Of a DNA stretch of 64,000 nt, positions 11,287 to 25,440 are shown one piece after another. The position numbers and the translations under genes were made by a program. The notes under the pieces were generated by a model, which was not told the origin of the DNA, did no database searches, and worked only from the letters and a program-made list of their open reading frames with translations. The DNA is from Sphagnum magellanicum (lineage: Eukaryota; Streptophyta; Sphagnopsida; Sphagnales; Sphagnaceae), in assembly GCA_021904315.1 (NCBI GenBank), contig CM038910.1, forward strand, positions 9,610,001-9,674,000, written 5' to 3'. Numbering within the stretch: position 1 is the stretch's first letter; every line of letters starts with the position of its first letter.

Positions 11287-14200
11287 CTAGCCATATGCAC
11301 CATGATCAGAAACAACCTCTGAATTGTCATTTCCATAGAAGGTTTCCTGTTCCGGAGTGACATAGGGAGACCTGGGCTGGTTGCGCAAAGAAGAATCCTC
11401 ATGTTCAGAAACAGCAGCAGAGCTCAAGTTTGGCTCAGGAGGTGAAGTCCCAAATGTTTCTACCAACTTTGCCACCATATTGTCAACTTGCTGGTCACGT
11501 ATGTCATCTATGGTATCCTTTTCCTTCCCCACTTTCAGTTCCTCCTGCAGTCCAGAGCCTGCAGGTATGACTCCATCATGAATTTTCAATGATTCCTGAT
11601 ATTCCTGCATCTCTTTCTGAAACCTCTCCTTGTCTTTCACAGCTTGATCTTGGTACGGCTGCACAGAAATCCATAAGTTCACTTGTTCAAGTAGGTGTCA
11701 GACCTAGAAAGAGAGTCATCTCTACATAAGCATTCTCCATTCCTAATGGAGCCCTTTGACCCACTACTGATGACCACTCCTGACATTGCATTTAAAATGT
11801 TTTCCTTCAAAAAATAGTAGCCTTGAGCATATCTGACAGAATGTGCAGAAAAGAATGCTCCCTTACACCTTACAAAAGAGGAAAACAAATACCATGGACA
11901 GTTGGGATCCAAGAAACACTTTTTGCTTACAGATTTCTCCTCGTCTGTGAGCCTGTTCCAGGCAGCCCCTATCAGGCGGCTGAGCTCTCTCTCTCTATCC
12001 CGATAAAAGGTTTTCAACTTCATGTGCTGCTCTACAAAGAAAAAATTGTAACCAGACCGATGTGAACGTGGGGCTTTCGGGTCCTTTTTTCGTTTTCGGC
12101 GTTTACGCCCAGAGCTCTGAACAGTCGGTATCTCTCTGCTAGGGATTTGCAGCTCTGCACCAAGTGTCCCTGGGAGGTTGTGCACACTGGCATGTTGCAA
12201 GCCCCTATGGCCTGATGGCAAGTGATATAGCACCCCTCTAAGCTTCTCTGTGCCCATAATAATGCTAACAAGGTAGCCATGCTCAAACTTGCCCTCAATT
12301 GCACCTGTCACCACACGCCCGATCGAAACTGATGGATCTGGCACTACACATCACAACAAAAAATTAACCCAATTCCCCTTGTCATTATTTCTTGAGCTGT
12401 TCAACAGAAACTCCACATTTGTTGCAGTCAAAGGAATGTGAACTATTCATTTCATTCTGGATGCACACCTTTTTCAAGGGCATGACCAAAATCAGACAAA
12501 ACAGCACTGGAGTGAGTGATATTACAGACTCTAGCAGGAACAATTAGTCGAGGGTGCCCAAAGACCTGGAAGCACTTGAATTGGGAGAAGCTTCCTTTTC
12601 CTATTTTTTCCTGTGTCTGACCCAACCTCCGATTGTGGCTGCCTTGATGCATCCCTTCCTATACTCAAAGGACTTGGCCCTGAAATAGCAACTTCCAAAA
12701 TCAGAATACCAAAAGCACAGAACAACATTGGTTAAAGTCATATTTTGTGGTGGCCCAGCTTAACTCCTGCTCTGAACTACAATGCATTCAAACAGAGTAT
12801 CCTTCTAGATCTTTCAACTTAAAGCACAACTTTTCTCAAATATGCTGCAATGGGACAACCACATACTTGGAGGGACAACCGAAGATAGTGTTGGAATTGG
12901 GGAAGCATTCTGAGGCCCAATTTCCTCAGAATTAAGCCCCACTTCTGAGATTGGATCCCTTGGTACACTGATAGGGATTGGCGCTGGCAAGGGAACTTCC
13001 AACCCATCCCACCAAAATCAAGAACAGCATGACAGCATTTCACTCATAATGAGAACAGTTTAGATCATGCAACAAATGGACCTATTCATTTCCCACATCA
13101 ATGTCCTTATTGATACTTATAACTCTTAGTCATGCTTATAACCTTGGAGCTCCCAGTGTGTGTAACCTACTTGGAGGGGGTACCAAGGGGCCCTGAGTTC
13201 CCAAAAAGTAGACTTGTTCATAGTGATGGAGGAGCCCAATGTAGTACTTGCGCAACACATATGCTGCACTGGTGGTTGTATGAGGAAAATTGAAGGCAAC
13301 TTGAAGTTCCTTCCATTTCCTATCCTTGATTACCTGCTTGAACAAGGGCAATATGCTCAATTTTACCCCTAAATCCACAATATAAAAACTATAGTTTCAG
13401 TTGCTGTATTCAATATTCAAAAAATTGTATCACAATTTTCCCACTGTGCACCAATATCAGAAAACCTCTGTATAGTAGTGTGGAACCTCAGAAACACCCA
13501 GGAGTAGATGAGTAAAACAAACCTGTTGACAGCCACCTCTTGATGTGACTTCCACATAGAGAAAGTGCAAGTCAAGGGCCTTGCCTCCTATCTTTGGGAT
13601 CCTGCACCAATCCAAATATCTATGAAATTGAAGAGAGATCTCCACAACAACAATTTGAAGCCAACACAACAACTGCATCTAGTCACAACCTTATCAGAGT
13701 TGCTTACAAAGCGTCAGACAATCACCTTCATGATAAAGAACAGTGACAAGCTGCCATAACTACCCACTAACTTCATTGGCTCCAAATGGTAGATGTACAT
13801 AAGTATATAACAATGTACATTTCCCCAAAATCTGGAAAAACCACTCCACAAAATCTACATCCTGATTTTTTGTTGCATTTCTGGAAGCAACAGGACTCAT
13901 TCTCACTGTTGGCAAGCACTCAAGAGACATGTAAACACTGCATAAAGGTGTTATCACATGAGGACAAGAAGAGGAAGAAGACATTACCCAAACCAATAAG
14001 TGATTACTTGCAGGCATATACATTCGACTATATGTTTATTATGCAGCCTATTCTCAAGATACAACTTGACTGTGTATTTCATTACAATGGACCAACGCTT
14101 GAAAACATGAACATAAAGAACCAAGGGCATCTGCCAATCCATGCATGTCATATTAGAACAAGAAGATTGCAGATCAGCTATATTGTCATAATCATTTTTG

Positions 14201-15589
14201 TCCAAGTATGCCATTATGAGAACCTCTGGCCTACAAGTGGCCATTTAGCTGCATGCAGCAACACTGATCGAAGCTGCTGACTAACTCTCTGCAGTAGACA
14301 ACAACAAGAGCCTTCCAAATTCCAAAATTGCAGAGATTCCAAGGTTCTCAAACAATCTTCACCCTCCAAGACTTTATCAGAAGATTTAAGCCTCATGAAC
14401 CGTACTCCCCACTGACTTTCATCAGCTCCTGATGGTGGGTGTAGAGAACTAAGGAAATCTGCTCCAAACCCCATACAAATACTTGTACAAAACTCTGTCT
14501 CTGGAATCTCTCTAAGACTTCAAGAAGAAAAAAGAACATTCAATGATGACATTGTCTAGAACTGGAGGGACATGACTTGCTTTTATCCATCTATCTGCTG
14601 CAAGCCTGCACATGCATCAAGGTCCTTCCAAAGGCCAAGGGCAGCAAGTTGTCCGATTGCGGCTGAAGCCCTCTCACATCACCCCAAAAGCGGCAGTGCA
14701 ATAGAACTGGAAAAGATGATACCCATGTGCTCACACATAGAAAGAAACTGATGACCAACAGCCAGGAATCCTGGCTATCGTCAGACACAATGGGAGTTCA
14801 ACTCTGGACATAAAAGGCATGCAACTTCAAACACTTGGGGGGGGGGGAATGCCAAGGTTGAGGAGCACCCAACTCCTGTACACGATCTGTTTGCATAGGA
14901 CCAAGGGTTCTGGGTTTTAGAAACTGAAGGAAAGAGAGCTAGAGATGCCCTTGAAGAATTGAAGAAAGAGCAACGATTTTCTTGGTGTCTTCTAGTCCTC
15001 ACCAAGAACTGCTTGGAGGAAGCTGTGCTATGGGTGTCCTTGTACGCAAAAGCTCCAAAAAGAAAACCCTGACTCTTCGATTCTCACTGGCATATCAGGA
15101 CACAAAACTTGGACCCCCGATAAGGACTGGGTTCGGCAAACTCAGTCCCGGAGAGAAGCACAAATAAAAGATTACACAAACAACCAATGCGAGCTAGTGA
15201 CACTTCTTCTTCACCACAAAAGTATGTATTTCTCTGCAGAAGAAAAAGCGTACTTACGCGGGCAGTTTAGCACCAAGAGCTGTGTGGAATTTGTTGAGCG
15301 TGTCCAAGAAAAGCTCCTTGCTGGCCACGACTTCCTGGTGCGTAGCCAAAGCAGGGGGGTAAAGAGCCCGAAGTTGCACAGTGCTATCCACAACACCTCC
15401 TCCTCCTCCTAGCGTCATCGCGACACGACCCGACTCGCCAGCTGAAGCCATGGTCCCAGCAGCAACAGCAGCCGTAGTAGCAGTAGCAGCGACGACACCA
15501 TTCTGGTCTGCTTGCACCACAACTGGCCGATAAAATTCTTGGCCATCTCCTACAGACGCTACAGACGCCACCGCCTGCATTGTCCCCAA
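11287..15589 (-). CDS. ARID-HMG DNA-binding protein (7 exons), paralogue A
   Basis: This is a nuclear AT-rich-DNA-binding protein of the plant ARID-HMG group (Arabidopsis HMGB9/10/15-like). Exons, high to low: 15589-15258, 13601-13523, 13333-13171, 12983-12867, 12679-12566, 12343-11931, 11658-11287. All introns are GT-AG and phases agree. The product is 529 residues, or 526 from the ATG at 15580, where similarity to the partner gene begins. After a Gly/Ala-rich N-terminus, the ARID domain covers about residues 84-180 and contains LDTLNKFHTALG, LYVEVTSRGG, VIKDRKWKE and LRKYYIGLLHHYEQVYF. A YLVSIIMGTEKLRGVLYHLP block follows. A basic KRRKRKKDP stretch leads into the HMG box (about 353-426), with GYNFFFVEQHMKLK, LIGAAWNRLTDEEK and PYQDQAVKDKERFQKEMQEY. 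The acidic/Ser-rich tail is unassigned. The fourth exon (12867-12983) has no counterpart in paralogue B. Confidence 0.92.
12566..12983 (-). repeat. Two similar linker exons in ARID-HMG paralogue A
   Basis: Exon 4 (12983-12867, 117 nt) and exon 5 (12679-12566, 114 nt) both start and end in phase 1. They begin with related sequences (TPIPISVPRDPIS and RPSPLSIGRDASR) and share an SEVG word and a final proline-rich turn. Paralogue B has a single 114-nt exon here (29660-29773). Its 3' end matches paralogue A exon 5, while its upstream intron edge (TTCCTTGCCAG) matches that of exon 4. The pattern suggests tandem exon duplication in A, or loss by fusion in B. Confidence 0.65.
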
Positions 15590-16130
15590 TCCACCACCTT
15601 ACAAACACGACCAAATTCCTTCTAGTTCTTGTGTTTCTAAGTCACACAAGCGAGTGCTCTCTCTTTCGCTCGCTCGCCCGCCCGCGGGCTCTCGCTCTCT
15701 GTGTCAGGCTCGCGTTCAGGAAAATGTTAATGGGGGGAAATCGGAACGAGCGCCAAACCCTAGGGGACGTTCGCGCTCAAGTGCCGGAACGTCCGCCGAC
15801 AAGCGAGCGCGCAGTTTGGGGGGGAAGCGGAGCTGACGAGAACACGGTACCCATTTCTGTTTTTTTTTTTTTTTTTTGGTCGAAATCCTCAAATGGCGAA
15901 ACCACCCCCCAAATTTCTGGCAAAAGCTCCCGTTTTTTTCTCAAACATAATTCGCCAAACTACTTCTTCCAGTTTGCCATTTGTTTTCAGTAGGGGATTT
16001 TATTTTTAAAATATTAAATGGCATTTGGTAAAATGGCGGCGTCTCAGTTATGATCTGCCATTAGTGGGCCGTTTGAGCTTTTACTGTGGTAATAAAGAGA
16101 GAGAGAGAGAGAGAGCTAGATAGGTTCTAA
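15590..16130 (-). promoter_or_regulatory. Presumed leader and promoter of ARID-HMG paralogue A
   Basis: The region just upstream of the start is much richer in G+C than the surroundings, with CGCTCGCTCGCCCGCCCGCG at about 15669-15688. A T-run at 15860-15876 and a (GA)n microsatellite near 16096-16114 follow. A sharp switch to AT-rich DNA near 16300 marks the outer limit. No specific transcription-factor site can be claimed. Confidence 0.4.
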
Positions 16131-19100
16131 GTATTTCCACTCTAGCCTTTTTTTTTTTTTACTTACTTCTTGATTTTTTTACCGTACCTTTTACTCTCAC
16201 GCATCCCCGCATCAGTCTAGACTGGTTGAATAGGTGCTTACTAGCTGTTCGTTTGAGTGATCTGGACCGTCCAAAGTGAAATGCCAGATCGGTATTCGTA
16301 TTCCCTTCTCTCGCTAATTAATGGGTCGAAAATTATCAAAGAATTAATGATATGAATTTAGATTTTCAGATAATTAATCATTTCGATTCTTAAAATTATT
16401 TATTTGAATTAATTATCTAAACTAGTTATTTGAATTATTTATTCTTATTCACTTAATTAGCTAGTTACTAAATGTCGATATTTTAATTATATAATTAAAT
16501 ATTAATCTAAATTAATTAGTCTCATTCAGATTATTTTTTGGTTAGTTAATTTAAATAACTAATTAAAATATTGAAATTCAGATATTGAATGATCAATTGT
16601 GAATTTGGGTTGAAAACATTGTCATCAAATAATTAATTATTTAAAATTTTTGAATTGATGATTAATTATTTATATTATTATTTTTGAATTATTTTAATTT
16701 ATAATTTTATTTAATTATTATAAATTAATTATTTGATTCAATGCATAAACTAAATTTTTGAATTAAATTGATTAAGTTAGGTTCATTGTTAAAATTTTAC
16801 TCTAATTAATTGGTTCATAATACTTAAGTAAATCAAATAATAATTAATATGTAATAGTCAATAAGCCATTAAAATTTTATTACATATTAAGTGTTAAATA
16901 TGAATTTGTCTAGTTATTAATTGATTAATAAATGAACAATAGTCACAAAATAGTGGAAAAATAATAATTTTATAATGACAACATATTGGCATAAATAGTT
17001 ATATCAATCGGAATTAGAATTAACAATTAGTTACAATTGTCATAGGATCTAATGGGTGGTGGAATTGTGTACACATGGCATGGTCATATGTGTCAATGTT
17101 TTACATTAGTTGCAATGTAATTATTACATTTACACCAATTGTAATGTAATTACCACATATTATTAATGCACGTATTATTAAAAACTCAAACATGATTGAT
17201 TACATCTATATGTAAGATGTGTAATTACATCATATAAGTGTCCCATTTGCAGTTAAATTGCAACAATAATATAACTCCTTGATTTTCTAACATGACATTT
17301 TATTTATTAATTGTTTGTATTTCCATCTTTTAGTTGTAATGTAGTTGTATAATAATTGTGTTGGAGCTCTAATTCTAAAGTAGTGTGGTTTCAATGGACA
17401 TGATTTTTCATAGTATCATTCCTTTCTTCTTTTTTTCTTATATATATATCTTCTTATAATGTAAGAAATTATGGAATCATTCACCAATAGCCTTGATTGC
17501 AACATTAGACTTGATTATAATACTAAACCATCTTTGATTGAGCATAATTATATCCTCCTTTTCAATGTTCCTTTGAATCATTTGTTTCATTTAGGAAAAA
17601 TGTATCTTGAGCTCATTTTGATATATTTTCTTCTTTCTCCTTTGCTTTAAGTTTTTTTGCTTTTGTTTTCAACCTTCTTGTCCACTACCTTTTATTTCAA
17701 AATTGCCAATTATTGGTATATGTGGTCACATGTGAATTGGAACAACTACAAGTGACTCCTTGACATGGGTTCTCTTTGCTCAATTATGGCATTGAAAATA
17801 TGTCAACCAATCTAATAGCTCCTTGGGTCTAACTTGGAACAATGAGATTTTTTAATTCCTTACTAAGATCCTCCAAGTTCACCAGTATTTCATCTTGTTC
17901 ATTGTTGTTTGCTAGGGTTGCAAGGTTGTAAGGCATTTCTATGTAGTATCAAAGTGTGGGCAAAAAAATGCATTCAACTATAAGAAAAATTGTTGGAGGC
18001 ATTTTTTTAAAAAATCCTTGCAATATTCAACAAGTATGTAACTATTACAACCTTATTTTTAATATTAGTAGAATGATCTATTGCATTTGAAGGGTACAAA
18101 TTTCATCATGATCCTCATTTTATATTGTAATGAACAATTCACTTGAATTAAACTTGCCTTATACACATTTAAATGGATAGAGCAGATGTGAAAACCATGT
18201 TTAGCCCAAATGTAAAATTGCTTGTTCCATTGCCTTTATTGAGACATGTGACCCATGGCCATTTAAAATCAAAATGTAATAGTTTTTTTGAGAAATTCAA
18301 CTTTGGTACAAATTTGTTACAAAAATACAACCATTACATCATAAATTTACCAAGTTTCATAGGTTTGTGCAAAATTTGGTTTTCATAAATTTTTACAAAA
18401 ATTGCACAAATTCCATGTTATCGTTAATATGAATGAAATTTTTATGTATTCAATATTTTAAATATTTAAACAGATGAAACATTATTTTTGAATGACATAT
18501 TTGAATGTTCAAATTTAATATAAAAAACCACATTTTTTGTGTAAAATTTCATCACAATAATTGCACGAATTTAGTTAAAATGTAAATCATATGTATTTCA
18601 TATCAAAACATCATAAGTAGAAAAACACTTTGTTTATATAAATATAATATATATTTTTCATGCCATTTTTACATTTTGAAGCCCATGGATTTTACACAAC
18701 ATGTTATTTTACGATTTTTGCATGCATTTTATTGAAATTTCATGATATTGGAGGTTTGTGATGTAGGTAAAGAAATATCTTGTCATCCAAGTTTTCTTTT
18801 GTGTGGTCATGCATGTTTTTGGTCTACATACCTTTATGTATTATTCCTACATCCTTGAATCTCTAAAATTTTTAAAGATATGCAAGTTTATCTTTACTAC
18901 ATTAACAACACAATTAATAGTTAACCAGTCCCAAGACTTAAGGATGGTGCTATAAACATTATCAAAACTTTGCTTAACCAAAACCTAGGCATTAAATTGT
19001 CATCCTACTTGCAAGTTAGTTTAATTGAAATTCCAAATGTGATCTAATGGGTACTTGTGTTGTGTGTACATCTTTTCCAAGTTGAAGGAAAAGACATGGC

Positions 19101-20380
19101 ATGTTTGGATAGTTAACCATTTTGCTTAAAAAAAATTTTGCCCTTTTGTAAGATGGATGTTAATTTATGGATGTTGTTTATTGAAATAATAATATCAACT
19201 ATTTCCTCCACCATTTTGAAATGACTTGGGTTTGGTTTGTGCAATTTCATCTACTTTTAGTTTGAATTATTGAAAGGTGATGGATAAGCTAGCCTTTTGC
19301 ATCGTCAAAATGTAGGTGATTATTGTTTAATCTTATTTTTTTGTTAACACACCTTATAGACCCATTTTCTTTGTTTTGGTTCAACCATTGAAGTGATATG
19401 AAAATGAGGTTAAAAGGGATGTTCCAATATCTATTGACCTTTGCCAAAGATGTGTGTCCCCTCTCCATTGTATCGTTACATATTTTACATGTTGATATGT
19501 ACATTTGCCAATTTTAGATGCATTATGCAATCTATTAATCTTTGTTAAATTATGTGTTGTTATGTGGTAGGATTAGGTTGTTATTCCTTTTATCTTGTTG
19601 TGGTAGGTTGGGATTACCTTTTATCTTGTGTTGATAAGGTGGCATGTTATGGTTGTTGGTTCTCTTAATCTTCTTAGTCTTGACCCAAAACCCCACTTTG
19701 TCACTTCCTTGGCACATTGAAACAAGTCATAAGGTAATTTACTAGTGATTAATTCTAGTATGTTATGGTAAAAAATGCATGCTTATTGAATTCACATATT
19801 CATTTTAGCCATGTTCCTCATAATCCCAATCTCCAAGCATTAGAGGGTGTTTGTTCAAGTGCTACAAGTGGTAAAAATTGATATTTCTTATATGAAGACC
19901 AAAAGATTAGATAATGTGTTAAATTTGGATAGTGTTGAATTGCATTAATTTTCATTTTTCATAAGAAACAAATAACTTATAAAAGTTAACAAAGTTCTTC
20001 TCGTTTAAGCTGATATCGACTATTGATGTGCAAGCAATGAGAGTGCATTTCAAAATGTGACAATGTGGGAGGGAAGGAAATCTACAACCTAAGTTATTCC
20101 TAAAGCTTGGTGACACTTATAAAATTGTCAATTGTTAAAACCAACAATAAAAAAAAGGTATTTTTGAATATTTAATTATGTATTCTTACATTAATTTTGG
20201 TATGCCATTTAGATTTGTTTTATTTTACACTATTCCTACTTCAAGCTTTTTTACATCATATTTAATCCCAAATGCAACATTTACTATTTCTATTTCATTC
20301 TGGATCTCATATGTAACAATATTTATTTCCACTTCCTTTCAAATCCCACTTGTTAAAGGTCTCACTTTTAATCCATTTTT
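16131..20380. other. Very AT-rich intergenic DNA between the ARID-HMG pair
   Basis: From about 16310 to 16900 the DNA is low-complexity, dominated by AATTAATTA-type words. The rest is ordinary AT-rich intergenic DNA without a convincing open frame. The short open frames seen are not supported by any recognisable domain. Confidence 0.5.
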
Positions 20381-20990
20381 CAAAATAATGGTGGCAACAA
20401 TTAGGAGTTTTAAAAAAATTTGCAATTCCTCATCTAAATTTTATGATAGGGATGACATGTTTGGGAAGATTATAAACTTTAAATATTCCACAAGCTCCAA
20501 ATTGGCTTTCATTACAAATGTTCAATATCATGAAATGTCAATAAAATGCATGTGAAAATCATAAATCAATATGTTTGTGCAAAAATTGTGGGCTTCACAA
20601 TGTAAAAATGGCACAATTTTTAAATAAAATAACATAATATATATAATGTTTATATATAACTATATAAATGATGTGTCTTTTATATGTATTTGATGTGAAG
20701 TACATATGATTTACATTTAATATGTGCAATTATCATGATGTAATTTTGCATAAAAGTATGTGATTTTTCATATTAAACATGAATATTCTTGATCATTCAA
20801 AAATAATGTCTCATCCACTTGAATATTTAAAATATATTGAGTATGTACAATTTTATCTCCCAAACACTTTAGCTTTCAATTTTTTTGTTAAACCCAAAAA
20901 AATTCAAACACATTTGCATTCATGGGTGACTTTTTGAGTGGTTGTCAACATATAATAAATCCAACATTAATGTTTCAACTAAAAATCATT
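20381..20990 (+). repeat. Dispersed repeat, copy 1
   Basis: Two blocks match blocks in the same order at 49405-50120. The first shares TGTTTGGGAAGATTATAA and a CTCATCTAA word (about 20390-20505). The second shares TTCATGGGTGACTTTTTGAG, GTCAACATA and ATCCAACATT words (about 20919-20975), with mismatches. The copies are roughly 600-700 bp each and diverged. The family is not identified. The second copy lies directly after a decayed reverse-transcriptase-associated frame, so a retroelement origin is possible. Confidence 0.6.
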
Positions 20991-23900
20991 GTTCAAGCAC
21001 TAGCTATAAATCAGTGATGGTTGGTTTCACCCTACTAATTTTTTGAATTATTTTTTTAATTTGTGAATGTTTTTCATATTTGCTTATTTGACAATGATAT
21101 GTTGCTAAAATTTTCTTTATGGAAACTAGATAAGAACTTTGAAATATATAGGTACACAAAAGTTTTTATGGGCATCATTCATTAGCCCATCCCAAAAAAA
21201 ATGTTTTCAAAACTTTCAACATCCATTTTCGTCATTCCAAAAACATTGTACATGCACACTTGTGTTGGGTTTTAAAAGCAATTTTTTTTCAAATATATGG
21301 GACAAAATGTGAGGTTATTAAAAACAACATGGGGGACACAAAGGAACAATGGGGACCAACATAATTAACATTTGGCACAACATATGGTATAAATGTAAGG
21401 AACACGTGTACAAAACACAGATCAAGATGGGAACAAAATAAAAAACATGTGGCAAAACACATGAAACCCACCAAAAAAAAAAAACTAATAATATTAAAAA
21501 CATAAATGTGAAAATTTGATAAAGAAAACCCCAAAGCCAAAAAAAAAAATTATGTGCCCTTCCCCTCACCTTAAAAAAGAAAAAAAAAGATTGGGCTTGT
21601 TTTACTCATATTGGGTCACTTTGATGAATGCTTGTAAAATGTTAATGTGGCTTGTGTGGTTGAACATAGATTATAATAATGAATGAAGTTTGAAAGGGCA
21701 AATGGTACACCTTTTTTAAGCTTACATCCAAAAACCCAATTTTTGTTCATAATTTTATTTTTGATTTTCATTAAAAGTATATTTCTTTTATTTTGATTTG
21801 CCATAGTCAAGACACAAGTGGTTGAATGGAGTTGAAGTATCCAAACTTATCATAGGAAATAAGGTTTACATGAGTTTCATCTTGTAATTTTGCTATAATT
21901 TGTGTTGGCACAAACTTTTAAAGGTAGGAGTGGTTACATATGCAATACAAAATGATGTTCAATTTTTGAAGAAATTGATATTTTATGGTTAGGAACTTAT
22001 TTGTTTTCATTTTTGTGTGTGGTTTTCAATGACAACAATGAAAATGTGATCAAATTGTTCTACATGGTGACAAGATTGACAATTCAATGCTTTTTAGTGT
22101 TTTGCATTGTGTTTAATGAGAAGATTTTCAAGAATTTAAAAGTTTTTAAAAGAAAAATTTGGAATGGTACTTAGATAAATAGGTAGATGATGAAGAGGCA
22201 ACATTTGATAGTTGATAATTGTTCTTGGAAAAAAATTTATGTGGTGTTGGAAGTTGGTCACATTGTAGCCATTTTATTAGTGTGGAAGTTGAAAGGATTT
22301 GATTCTTTTTGTTGGAAAAATGTTAGTTAAAAATTAAACATTTGAATTTTGGGAAGGCATAAATTGATGGTTTTGGTGGTATTTGGAATAATTTAGATAT
22401 TCAAGTTGATGAAATAAATGTGTAAAATAATAAAAGGAATTTATTGTGGAAGGAAGGTAACAAATTTGTGTTTGAATTAAATATTCTAACAATTTCCAAA
22501 TCTTTGAGATTCTGCATATTTGTGGTTCTATATTATGTAATGTTTTGTTGATGTTCAAAGCAATGATTTTTTTGGGTTTTGTGGCTTAAGTATGTGATAG
22601 TTTTTGGACTTGAATATTTTTGTGTTGTTTTGTTACGCATTTGAAAATTTGAAGATGTTTGTAAACCATTGAACAAATGTATATGGGAAATTTCCAATTG
22701 GTGTTAATTTATAAAAATTGATCATATATTTATGTGATAAATGTTTAATCATTTTTAAAAGATGGAAATGGATTTTGTAAGGGGTTCAATATTGATGATG
22801 ACACAAATTGTAACCTTTTCCTTTTTTGGTTAGAATCTTTTGTAAATGTTCAAGTTTTGATGGTTTTAATTTATTGATGTGAATAAGGAAGTTTTTATAT
22901 TGAACAATGACACCTTCATCTTTGGAAGGTGGGTCCAATTGCATTATAAGAAGTCAATGTAATCATAACCATTGTTTATTTTACATGTTATATTTATACA
23001 AACACATTTTTGATACATTAATCCAACATAAAGATAAGTTTGAAAATAAGAAAATAAATATAAAATATCTTTCATCGCATTTTAAAGCCCATAACCAATC
23101 TTTTTTAATACTTATAAAACATAGTGAAAAATTGTTATAAATTATTTAAACATTATCTACACATTGTGTAAACATAATGTTTTCACATTATCAAAACATG
23201 ACTGAAGACACTATTGTCAACTCCTTTTAGCACAATTAGATCCAACTTTAATTATCTTCCATTAACATGACATCCCCAAGTTGAAGGTGTGGCTTACATT
23301 CCTTTCCATTAGCATTAAATGCCCATGTTGAAAGTGTACCTAAAAGTGCAAGTTTTGCAAATCTAAAAAACATTTGAAATCAAAACCAAAAAAATCAAAC
23401 ATCCAAAGTTGGAAATGCAACTAATGAGAAGACATTCTAACATGTTATTCAAACTTGTCAAAGAGTTTCATATTGTTGACCTTCTTTAATTCAAAACTAA
23501 CTCAAAGATGGTGGTCAAAATCAATGGTTAAAAAAATTGGGCTCTCAATGGATTCTTCTTTTCAAAAAGTTTTAAAAAATAGTTATTTATTTGATGAAAC
23601 ATTATCTAAACATGTTTTAAGTTTAAAACTTTGCAATTTTGTATATTTTACACTTGAAAGAAAGGTTTACAAAATGAAAACTACATTAGGACAAGTTAGG
23701 TTTTTTGGAACTTGTGAACATAGTAAAAATATAATTGTTTTTGGTCCTAAATGTTGGCCTTTTCCTTGTCTTCATGTAAGAAGTTTCTTTCTTTGTGTAA
23801 TCCCAATTTTTTAAACAATGTATTCCATTTGTGTCTAGTAATAACATTTGAGTTCCTCAAATCATCATGAAAGGTTAGAATGATTTCTCAAAACCAAATT

Positions 23901-25440
23901 GAGTTCCCCAAAATTGTGAAGGCAAATCATTCCTAATTAGATAGAAATAATAATCTCCATGAAATAAAATTTTGTATGAAAAATGATGTCCTCTTCATCA
24001 AATCTACATTTTTGAAAAAGAATTATGTGAAATGCGCGAGTTGGGAAACATCAATTATTGTAGTACCTTGGTAACTTTGACACATGCATGTTGAATAATT
24101 AATTTATTATGAAAATTTCATTTTGCCAATTAAAATATTTCTCAAGATTCAATATTTTTCTTTCACCAAAATCTTTCTCTTTGAAATTAAAATAATAATA
24201 ATTCAAAATTTCTGAAAATAATATAATTAGTGTGGAAATTGCAAAGGTATGTACGTTATGGTAGGGGCATATTGTAGTAGTATATAAATTGACTTAGGCA
24301 ATTGTTAAAAATCATGGATCTAATTAATAATGTATGCCTTTTTTTAATTTCTCTAGAGAAATGCCACAAAATTTTTTACTGGTTGTAATTTCATGTGCCA
24401 TAATATCACACTTCACATTGTCCTATTCCCATTACAAAAGGGTCCAAAAGGTCTTGGCAGGTTCACACGCTCCAGGACCCACATTGGCTTCTTTGTCATC
24501 ATCTTCCAATCATTGCCAGATACGTGGCACAAAAGAGTGGATATATTATGCCACATCATCACAAAAAATACTTTTGATTTTCATTGCATGTCATCATCAA
24601 CCTACTTTTCTAAGGGTCCTAGGTTCGTAGGTACCTAGTGTTGGACTCACTAGTAAGTCACATATAACCCCCCAGACCCTTCCCTTCCCTTTCCCCCCAA
24701 CCCCACCCCCAACTCTTTTCTTTAAGTGTTAACATGCAACCCACAAAGCTTGGCAAGAATTTTTCTGATGTTGTAAAATAGTACCAACATAAGCATAATG
24801 AATGAATGAGGAGGTTGTGACGTGCAAGCTTTTGCAACATTATGTCGTACATAACCATCGTTCATGAAACTCTTGATTTATGGTTAAGTTGTGAGTAAAC
24901 AAGCCAAACCTTTCAACCCTCCAACCTCAAAACCCTAAATCTTAAACCCTACTAAGTAGTTGATGCACAAGGTATCATCTATGGCCCAATGATTTTGTAG
25001 CCCTTCATTTGCTTGGATGAAATCATGGCACCTTGATTCTCATGACGGATGGATGTTTAAGGTTATGCATCTCAACTATTCATAGTAGTAACTCACACAC
25101 ACTCTCATTCTAGGTTTTGAGTAGATTAACTTCTTCCCAACATAAATTTTTTTTCACCTTTGATGTTCCATTTGGAGACTATGTGTTATTGAAACCAGTT
25201 TGGGCGGGTTGGTGGGTGTTTGATTTTTTTTTAATACCCGTCAATTTCCAAATTTGCATTTTTCAAAACTTCAAAGAACCACCTAGTTTTCATGAAAGAA
25301 ACACGAAATACTCTGCATTTTCTTAAGTGACGATTTGAACTTTTCAAAAGAAGAAGAAGAAGAGAACCATGGTTACATATTTACCCTCCTCATACACTAT
25401 GACATTTCTAAGAGGTTTCTACATTTTTTGGATATTCTTC
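20991..25440. other. AT-rich intergenic DNA, no gene seen
   Basis: No coding region is supported. The longest notable open frame (23455-23814, plus strand, 119 codons) has no domain I recognise and lies in uniformly AT-rich DNA. It could be a fragment of an unidentified mobile element. Confidence 0.45.

Noticed and set aside
20178-20555. 125-codon plus-strand open frame
   Set aside because: It is AT-rich and hydrophobic, overlaps the dispersed repeat shared with 49.4 kb, and has no recognisable domain.
23455-23814. 119-codon plus-strand open frame in AT-rich DNA
   Set aside because: No family was recognised and there are no splice partners. It may be a mobile-element fragment, but that cannot be supported.
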